From contig CAUWAG010000020.1 in assembly GCA_963556695.1 (NCBI GenBank), positions 1,798,001-1,862,000 on the forward strand: 64,000 nt of DNA, in the 5' to 3' direction. The notes under the pieces were generated by a model that saw nothing but the letters and a program-made list of their open reading frames with translations, ran no database searches and was not told where the DNA came from. Below are positions 56,801 to 64,000 of the stretch, in pieces. The DNA is from Anthostomella pinea. Its lineage: Eukaryota > Ascomycota > Sordariomycetes > Xylariales > Xylariaceae. The translations under genes were made by a program, and so were the position numbers. Position 1 is the first letter of the stretch. Every line of letters starts with the position of its first letter.

Positions 56801-57934
56801 CTCTAAGTCATCCGGTCTCCTCATAGCAGCTAACCGAGGCCAGATAAGATTATGCACATTCTCAGCCACGTATTTCTCAATGAGTCGTTCAACCAGAGGT
56901 CCCGTGAGTTCCGTAGTCGCGCCCAGCATTGAGAGCTGCTGCTTGTCGACATTTTGGAAGAGATCAATGGCAGACGTCACTGCCGTCTCAAAGGAAGCCC
57001 GCATCACGTCTTCGTCATCTTCGGCGAAGAAGTTTTCTGTCACGCGAGCCCCATGTTGACCGTTGACACTGGGTCTCCGAGCAGATACGCTATTGGAGCG
57101 AACTTTCCTCGTGGCTGTGGTGATGGGACCTTCAGGCTTAGGATCGGGTATATGAGACGCTGACGGCGGAGGAGGCAAGGGTTTTTCGAATACAACGGTG
57201 AACTCCTTGAATAGCTTCTCCAGCCCAGGATGCATTTGCCGTGCGATTATTGGGAAGTGGTTCAGAAGGTCATGGAAGCTCTTGATCTCCTTCTTTCTCG
57301 GAAGACTCGGTTCGCCGTTCTCGATGGCCGCTGCTTGACTGTCTTGGTCGAGTTTCCTCTTTGCCATGCCTTCGCTAAAGATGGCGTGCGGAACCTCGAT
57401 GTCCTCCCAGGTGCCGACAAGAGGTCGCGATATGATGTAGAGCAGCCATTGCCGCGGCTCGACCGTGTCGGAGTACCATATGGAGTCATGTAGTAGCTGT
57501 GACTGGGCAACGGTCTTGAAGCCTGTTCTCGTAGAAGTCAGGCAAGATTCACCATGAACAAAAACCAAAAGCGCGCGCAATCTAAGTGGTCACGTACCCT
57601 TGTGGCCATACACGAAGGCATCTTTGATAACTACACTACGGCCATTCAAAGTGGTGTATTGCTTCGCCTTGCCCCTCAAGTCGCGCAGGTTCCCTACGGC
57701 ATCCTTCCCTCCCGCAGTGGTGGCCGGACCGGGGATGCGCAGCACATGGCTTCCCAGGAACTCTTCAGAGCTTACGAGGTCTGGAAGAGGTAAGCCGCTT
57801 TCGGTCTCGCGGGAGGTAAGGAGGGACTCGGTGGTCGGGACGAGCAGGATGTGGTGGTGGACGGGTGTACACTGGGCGGCGACGGGGTTGCCGGGTCTGA
57901 AGAAAGCGGCCAGGAAGGGGTTCAAGGGTTGCAT
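53808..57934 (-). CDS. VRL1: VPS9-ankyrin-PX-BAR endosomal protein (Vrl1/VARP-like)
   Basis: Large endosomal protein, 1,333 aa: a Rab5-type (Vps21) exchange factor combined with a sorting-nexin module, as in yeast Vrl1 of the VINE complex. Exons 57598-57934, 54571-57522 and 53808-54520 join in frame. In order: an N-terminal region (1-170); VPS9 domain (about 320-500) with NADTLVSLLLFVVIRAGVKH and GEMGYALSTFEAVLSYL; a Ser-rich linker; ankyrin repeats (about 660-890: DGTSLLSAAVQLGHTELI, GNTLLHIVSS, FTALMVASKYGRFDMV); a PX-like domain (about 918-1030: FERLANLLSVENPASWIP, FLKIMLSHPTF); and a C-terminal helical BAR region (from ~1040; QTVASELAGWQDMHERMGRQ). The PX segment lacks an obvious phosphoinositide Arg set. 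The last intron seems to use a GC donor (GCAAGT). Confidence 0.9.
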
Positions 57935-59150
57935 TCAAGCCGATGTATGCCTGAGCGTCTTGATCATGCCTTCCCAGCCTCGCGCCACGGTCCGACCGGT
58001 CTGTGTGATGTGTTCAAGAGTTGATCTGAACTGCCCTACTGCTGGAGCTCGGATGTCGCTCGATCAAGGGAGAGCCCCAGCTTCGTCCGGGATGCTACTA
58101 CACAATCAATCAATGGAGTAGTGCCGCTCGGGTTGAAAGTCGGGTGTTGGTGTTGGTGTCGCGCAGTGCAGAAGATGTCGGCGCTCAATTGTTGAGAAAG
58201 TTAGTTGACAAAGTCAGTTGACTGGAGCTGGGCCGCGAACCATCTGAAGGACGAGAAGAAGGGGTGACGACAGGTTGCCTTACCTAGGTAGTAGGTAGAG
58301 GCTGAAGGGAGGCAGTGGTCAGATTGATGAGCTGCGATAGGCGACCACCCATTAGCTCGCGACTGGTTACGTAGTACGTACCTCCTAACCTTATCGATCA
58401 TCCATGCTGTCATTTTAGCGTCCTCGATAAGGAACCTACCCCTAGCAATTCCCCCAGCCAAGCCGCCTAGGCCTATGACGCTAAGGTCGGCAGGTAAGGG
58501 ACAGGCACATGCACCGAGGTGCGCCGATGATCTGCCGGTTGTTCACATGTCAAGCCGTTGGCTGCAGGTGCATGTCAGGGGTATTCGCAAGACGGATTCA
58601 AACCAACAACATACCGGTACGTCTCGACTGTCACAGGTCTATACCACACGGAGCGACTTCAAGTTGATCCGAGTCGACTAGTGGCCTGGGACTGGGACCT
58701 CACCTGCCTACCTCCACCGTAGGTATCGTCGTCTGAGTGAACATAGAGAGCCGTTAGGTACCTACCGGTAGGTACGGTACGACCCGGTCAACCCAACATG
58801 AATGTCGGACATATGAACTATAGGTCCCAAACGACCTGCTAAACGACTTGCTCAAGTCAGCAGAAAACTTAAAAGCTTTATTACAGCTACACCGAATATC
58901 ATGACTAAGGTATAAAAGCGTTCGCCTACCCATCGTGTGATGCTCGTAGGCGCGCCCTTCATCCGACACGAGCCTTGTGACTCATCAACGCCAACGCCAA
59001 CGCCAAGAAGTAATACCATAGGTACCTCCCATTCAGCCATCGACCTATTTCAATCATGTCCTCCCATGCAGAAACTCCATATTCTATACCAACACCGATC
59101 CCGCGTTATTCAATACCATTTCAACTCTTCCACACACGACAAACCTCACA
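57935..59150. other. divergent intergenic region, 1.2 kb, nothing seen
   Basis: Promoter region shared by the Vrl1-like gene and the methyltransferase gene. It contains short TAGGTA-type repeats (58285-58310, 58720-58780) but no supported gene. A GGTTTGAATCC-like B box on the minus strand near 58594 has no matching A box. Confidence 0.55.
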
Positions 59151-59984
59151 ATGACAGCCTCGACCCCCGCCACCGCAGGGGAACCCCTTTCATCGCCCAT
59201 TCGCTACCTCCCCACAACAGAAGCCTACGACCGCTGGGCCGCCGTCTACGACACGGACGGCAACTTCCTGCAAGCCATGGACGACTCCGAGATGGAGAAC
59301 ACGCTTTTCCCGCGCTTCCTCGACGCCATCACCTCCCCCAAGCCCTGGCGCCGCGTCGATCTAGGCTGCGGGACCGGCCGCAACACGGCGCGTCTGCTCA
59401 AAGTCCCGGGCGCAGAAGAGGTCGTGGCGCTGGATGCCAGTCCGGGCATGCTGGACGTCGCACGGGCACGCCTCCGGGCCCCAGCGTCCAGTACTAAAAG
59501 GGCTGAGGAGCAGGATCAAGGCTGGGAGAGGCGGAATAAGAAGCTGCATTTTGCTCTCTTCGACCTCCTCAGCACGACCCAGTCTCAATCCCGGCCGGAG
59601 TCCGCTCTCCCGGACAATGCAAGCAACGCAGACGGCATCATCAGCACGCTCGTCCTCGAGCACATCCCCCTCCCCACCTTCTTCTCGCAGGCCTCGGCGC
59701 TCCTGAGGCCGGGCGGCGTGCTTTTACTCACAAATATGCACGCCGACATGGGGAAGATCAGCCAGGCGGGCTTCGTGGACGTGGGGACGGGCGAGAAGGT
59801 CCGGCCGGTAAGTTATAGCCATGCGGTGCGGGATGTTGTTGCGGAGGCGCGACGGTGGGGGTTGGAAGTTGTTGGGTGGAATGGGAATGGGAATCATAAT
59901 GGGATTGTGGAGCGTGGGGTTGAGGAGGAGATGGTTGGAAGGCTTGGGGCGAGGAGTCGGAAGTGGGTTGGTGTTACTTTATAG
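59151..59984 (+). CDS. class I SAM-dependent methyltransferase
   Basis: Single-exon protein of 277 aa with a Rossmann methyltransferase fold, substrate unknown. The start YLPTTEAYDRWAAVYDTDGN is typical of the UbiE/BioC-like group in fungi. Motif I is VDLGCGTGRNT (about residue 68), the acidic end of strand 2 is ALDASPGMLDVARARL, motif II/III region is ISTLVLEHIPLPTFFSQA followed by LLRPGGVLLLTNMHADM. The last part, VRPVSYSHAVRDVVAEARRW, is the usual C-terminal block. A Ser/Gln-rich insert lies at residues 110-150. The ATG follows a CACA context. It converges with the hydrolase gene. Confidence 0.92.
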   Translation: MTASTPATAGEPLSSPIRYLPTTEAYDRWAAVYDTDGNFLQAMDDSEMENTLFPRFLDAITSPKPWRRVDLGCGTGRNTARLLKVPGAEEVVALDASPGMLDVARARLRAPASSTKRAEEQDQGWERRNKKLHFALFDLLSTTQSQSRPESALPDNASNADGIISTLVLEHIPLPTFFSQASALLRPGGVLLLTNMHADMGKISQAGFVDVGTGEKVRPVSYSHAVRDVVAEARRWGLEVVGWNGNGNHNGIVERGVEEEMVGRLGARSRKWVGVTL

Positions 59985-60195
59985 TGGTGATTGGGTTATG
60001 AGTGGCATATGAAGTGACCATGTATGAAGTGACCATGCATATTGCTAATGCCTCTGCTAGCATGTAGTTTGAAAGTTCTAGTGAAAGCCACGAGTAATCC
60101 TGGAAGGTTATCATGTACGTGTAGAAGCAGACGTATAATGAAGCCCTTGATCTTCAATGAGACAACATCGCCGTGGCTTGATGCTCCTCGAGGTC

Positions 60196-61161
60196 TCACC
60201 CCGTTTCTGCATGTAGGAAGTCCACGATATCACGCAGCATAGGTCCAGAGTACCAGTGGGCCAAGCTCTCGTACTCGTTCCAGCGCACCCTTATTCCCAA
60301 CTCCGTCAAGCATCGCGAAGCCTTCTGCCCGAGGACGACACTGACCTTATCATCCAGTACGCCATGCCCCAGGCAAAGCGGAACAGTCTGAAGCCCCGTC
60401 TCCTCCGGGCTGCTAGTCGTCCCCTTTGCCACCACCCCAAGCTCGTCACGTAGCCAGCCAACAGCCAGGGCGAACGGCTCAGTCGCCTCATCTGAAGTCG
60501 TGGCTTCACCACCGGGCTCGTCCCGCTGGAACGGATCGAATGAGTCGTCATCTCCATCCATTCCACCCACCCCATCCCGAGCCATATCCATCTCCACCTG
60601 CTCGCTCATCCGCCGCGCATACGGCAGCCATCCACACATGCCGAACGCTGCAACGCGCGGCGCCCCGCGGCCCTCGGAGTCCCACAGCAGCAGCGCCGTC
60701 AGCGCCGCCGCGCACCCCTGGCTCAGGCCGCCCAGCACGACTTTCGCCGCACCGCCGGGCACGAGCGCGATCTCGTCGCGCAACAGCCCGTGCAGGTACG
60801 TCGTCGTCTCGCGCAGCCCGGGGATCTGCAGGTCCTCGCGGTCCGTGGCGGGCGGGTCGAGCTTCCAGTTGTCGAACCACTGGTGCGTGTAGGCGCGGCG
60901 GTAGACTGTGGCGCGGCGCCTGGCGGCGGATGGGAAGACGAAGCGCGCGTGCGGGAAGATTGAGGCGAGGGTCGTGGCGGATGGGTCGTCGGCTTCTGGT
61001 GATGGTGCGGTAGAGGTTGGGAGATGTGGAATGGGTGTGTCTAGGAGCACCGGCCCGAATTTATCACCTGTTGCGCCGCGACCGTGGAGGATGATGAAGG
61101 TCTGCTTGTGGGGAGAGACACGGGGCGGAATGATGAATGGGGCGGGATAGTCGGTCGCCAT
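60196..61161 (-). CDS. alpha/beta hydrolase, acyl-protein thioesterase/carboxylesterase-like
   Basis: Single-exon serine hydrolase of 321 aa in the phospholipase/carboxylesterase (APT1-like) family. The nucleophile Ser is in KVVLGGLSQGCAAALTALLL (GxSxG); the acid Asp in LGHGVLDDKVSVVLGQKA; the His in EYESLAHWYSGPMLRDIVDF. The oxyanion region is FIILHGRGATGDKFG, and YTHQWFDNW is also conserved in this group. An acidic, disordered insert (residues ~205-240, DGDDDSFDPFQRDEP) is longer than in classical thioesterases. No signal peptide, so cytosolic. Substrate is unknown; fungal members often carry such inserts. Confidence 0.92.
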   Translation of the reverse strand: MATDYPAPFIIPPRVSPHKQTFIILHGRGATGDKFGPVLLDTPIPHLPTSTAPSPEADDPSATTLASIFPHARFVFPSAARRRATVYRRAYTHQWFDNWKLDPPATDREDLQIPGLRETTTYLHGLLRDEIALVPGGAAKVVLGGLSQGCAAALTALLLWDSEGRGAPRVAAFGMCGWLPYARRMSEQVEMDMARDGVGGMDGDDDSFDPFQRDEPGGEATTSDEATEPFALAVGWLRDELGVVAKGTTSSPEETGLQTVPLCLGHGVLDDKVSVVLGQKASRCLTELGIRVRWNEYESLAHWYSGPMLRDIVDFLHAETG

Positions 61162-62563
61162 GCTATAGGTATTTCCAATGAGGACGATTCTGGTGTCGGA
61201 TACGAGTTAGAGTTTTCCGTGAATGCTCGTTCTACTCTCATGATGCTTCTACCTCTGTGAACGAGGGCTATCATGTTATCTCTTGATACAAGGCTTCACG
61301 ACCAGCGCCCATGACCACTGCCCAATGACAGCGGCGAAAAGAGGTGTTGGTCAGCTTCAAAATCTTGCGCTGACTCACAGCATGGCCAACGTCTGGCGAT
61401 ACAAGGCAGTGGAAGCAGCTAAGCGCCATCACCAGGCAACGATCCAGCCTTTAAGCCCAGCAACTATTTCGTGGTTATCACAGTGCTCCCATTTTACTCC
61501 ATGGGAGCGAGATGGGATACTAATTCAAAAATACATGGACGTTCTCTGAATAATGTGACGATGCTGGTTTTAGCAGCAACAAGCAGCACCACCACTGGGC
61601 GACGTCAGGAACGGCCTACACTTGTTGGCCTGCTACAGGGAGTAGCCACAAGCCCAGTTGAGAGTCAACGTACTTTCATAATACTTCCTTCATCTTCAAT
61701 AATCATTCGATGGTTCAGCATGGCTGCAAGGCTGCCGGCGCAATCGTAGATCAAGCCGCGCAGGTAGCGGCAGTGATACGCGACCTTGTGACGTGAATAT
61801 TGTGAGATTGCCATTGTGTTTGGGTTCGTCTAGCTCTCAACCGGTGAGGAGTCTCTCGCAGAAAGATTTGAGTGGCTGACTATTGTTCCTAGCAATTTGA
61901 TATCGGTGAATGGTCCCTGGCCAAGGAGACCGTTCGGCTCGAAGGTTGGCAGGCCTTTTCAAGAACATGGGAAGTTTTTCATTCCAGTAAACTCGCTTTC
62001 TAAGTCAGGAGGCCTCTGAGATTACAGACAGGGGGCTAATCGTAATGGATGATCTTGCAGCAAGGCAAGCGACATGAGGTCAAGCTTCCAGGGAGGTGAC
62101 AAGTGCTGTTCAAATACGCGTGAGATCATATACAGGTGGTAGCTAAAGTATGCACAAGAAAGCAGTTTTCATCCACTTCGAAGCTATAACTGGCTGGGAG
62201 GCTGGAATCTGGTAGATCTATTTTTGATTAGGATGGCTTGACACAACAAGTAGAGTTGTCATCATTGTGAGGTGCTGGGAAGGATATTACATGTACAGGG
62301 GAATACTCATGCTCAGTACCTGTATAGCAAAAGTCGCCAAGGACACGTTTGAGAGCAAGGCCCACCTGCATGTTTGAGTAAATGCAACATAAAGCATCAA
62401 TCTCATGTACCGGTCTAGGTGGCCGCCCAATACAGTTTGCTTATGTCCATCTCATTGGTATCGTTATCATCTATGGAGCAATGCAGACAAACACGCGGCG
62501 TGAGAGTTGCATGTTACGTTATTCTATCTTCACGTGCGAGCTTATCCTTCCTTGTGGTTGTGT
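61162..62563. other. intergenic, 1.4 kb, nothing seen
   Basis: Promoter side of the hydrolase gene and 3' flank of the phosphoglucomutase gene. AT-richer than neighbours. Only chance frames (longest 92 aa); no repeat or RNA gene. Confidence 0.6.
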
Positions 62564-64000
62564 CTATGTCTTGACATCAGGCTCATCGCGTCCAACGTAC
62601 TCCTTGAACTTCAGAAGCTCCGTCGCAAACTTGATCTCATCTTTCAAAAAGTCCTGGGCGTCCATGCCGTAGGTCGATGGGTCCTTGCTGAACTGCTCGA
62701 TGTACAGGCGGATCGTCGCGCCTGACGAACCAGTACCTGACAATCGGACGACAATGCGGCTACCACTGGAGAAGCAGGCGTAGAGACCCTGGTTGGAAGC
62801 CACCGAGCCATCAAGGTCGGTGTATGAGAAGTTGCCGGCATCGGTTACGGTGCGCTCTGGTCGGGTTGATTAGCTTGTGTTCTCTCACCAGTTGACCCAA
62901 CACACTTACCTCCAACCTTGCTGCCCTTGAAGCCAGGGTCGGCAACCAGATCGTTCAGGGTCTTGACAACCTTGTTGGCTCCATCCGAGTCGACATTCTC
63001 GTAGTCGTAACGGGTGAAGAACACGCGGCCGTATGTCTTCCAGAAATCTTCCTGGATCTGCTTGATGCTCGGTTTTGTGTCAGGGTACTTCTCTCCTAGG
63101 GCAGCAATGATGTTGAGCCAAGCGACAACGGCCCAGAGACCATCCTTTTCACGGACGTGGTTGCTACCAGTACCGAAACTCTCCTCACCACAGATACTCA
63201 GCTTGTCAGCGTCGAAAAGAGCGCAGAAGAACTTCCAGCCTGTGGGTACCTCGTAGCAACTGAGACCTTGGGCTTTGGCCACAAGGTCGACAGCGCCAGA
63301 AGTCGGCATACTTCGGGCAAGACCATAGACACCCTGCTTCTTGAAGTAGGGGATGAGCTGTGCGTGGTGGGCAATGATGGCCAGACTGTCACCCGGTGAA
63401 ACAAAGGCACCAGCTCCGTAGATCATGTTGCGGTCACCGTCGCCATCAGAAGCAGCACCGAAGGGGATCGAGTTCTTGTCCACCACTTCAACTAGGGAAT
63501 GGGCATAAGTCAGGTTGGGGTCTGGGTGTCCACCACCGAAGTCGGGCGACGGGACGCAATTTTGTGTTGAACCCTTGAGGCCCAGCTCCTCCTCGAATAT
63601 GGCAGTTCCGTAAGGACCAGTGACACCGTGCAAGCCATCGAATAGGACCTTGAAGTCTGGGTTGTCGGTGAAGAACTTCTTGATGACGGGGAAGTCGAAG
63701 ATGTCCTTCAACATCTGCATGTAGTCGGCAACACTGTCGATGATCTCAACCTCCAGACTACCGTACGTCTTGGAGCCGATGGTGGTGATGTCGATATCCG
63801 GGATGTCGGCCAACTTGTAGGAAGTCAGGGTCTTGGACGTCTCGTAGATCTTGTTCGTTACACTCTCGGGAGCGGGGCCACCGTTCGCCAGGTTGTACTT
63901 GATGCCGAAGTCTTCGTTGGGGCCTGGTGAGATATCTTGTTAGTGACTGAACCGGTGTGGTCAGACATGGCTTCAAAGACTTACCACCAGGGTTGTGACT
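62564..64000 (-). CDS. PGM2: phosphoglucomutase, N-terminus beyond the window
   Basis: Cytosolic alpha-phosphoglucomutase converting glucose-1-phosphate and glucose-6-phosphate, at the branch of glycolysis, glycogen and UDP-glucose synthesis. Exons seen: 63985-64000 (partial), 62910-63923 and 62564-62856, in frame. The right edge cuts at the catalytic loop SHNPGG, with the phospho-Ser as the last codon. Then come the metal loop DGDGDR, the sugar loop CGEESFGTGSNHVREKDGLW and the phosphate-binding loop RLSGTGSSGATIRLY. The end KEYVGRDEPDVKT is usual. Roughly the first 110-115 residues lie outside. Introns are 53 and 61 nt. Confidence 0.96.

Overview
The window looks like nuclear DNA of a filamentous ascomycete (Pezizomycotina). 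Most genes carry short GT-AG introns (about 42-96 nt) with CTRAY-type branch sites, coding GC is high, and the gene set is typical: TIM44, mitochondrial uS11m, OLA1, a VPS9/ankyrin/PX/BAR protein, a cytochrome P450, an AA9 polysaccharide monooxygenase and phosphoglucomutase. I cannot name the genus. Exon joins were worked out by hand from splice signals, reading phase and family conservation; nearly all joins keep frame exactly, but none was tested against RNA.

Left part (1-20 kb), mostly housekeeping. An APC permease (-) is followed by a 2.4 kb gap. Then come TIM44 (-) and uS11m (+) diverging from one 0.47 kb region, a DeSI/PPPDE isopeptidase (-), OLA1 (+), an unusual protein with a low-molecular-weight tyrosine phosphatase-like fold that lacks the catalytic cysteine (+), an acidic AT-hook-like protein (-), a P450 (+), a DUF7730-like protein (-) and a GNAT acetyltransferase (+).

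Middle (20.6-26 kb). A Ty1/copia LTR retrotransposon of 5,368 bp has two 198-bp LTRs differing at one base and a 5-bp target duplication. Its gag-pol frame is interrupted by three stops and one frameshift. A tRNA-like gene with excellent A and B boxes but an unresolved anticodon arm lies 220 bp downstream.

Accessory block (26.7-44.6 kb). Eight consecutive genes are all on the minus strand: a TerD-domain protein, a secreted DUF4038 glycoside hydrolase, an FMN-dependent NtaA/SnaA-type monooxygenase, a purine nucleoside permease, an UNC93-like transporter, a single-pass membrane protein, a Baeyer-Villiger-type monooxygenase and a conserved fungal protein of unknown function. Two flavin monooxygenases, two transport-type proteins and a secreted hydrolase together suggest, but do not prove, a catabolic or small-molecule module.

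Right part (44.6-64 kb). A gene-poor 4.3 kb stretch is followed by a C2H2 zinc-finger protein (-), a second gene-poor stretch, an AA9 LPMO (+) with a 4-nt exon, a large Vrl1-like endosomal protein (-), a SAM methyltransferase (+), an acyl-protein-thioesterase-like hydrolase (-) and phosphoglucomutase (-), which runs off the right edge.
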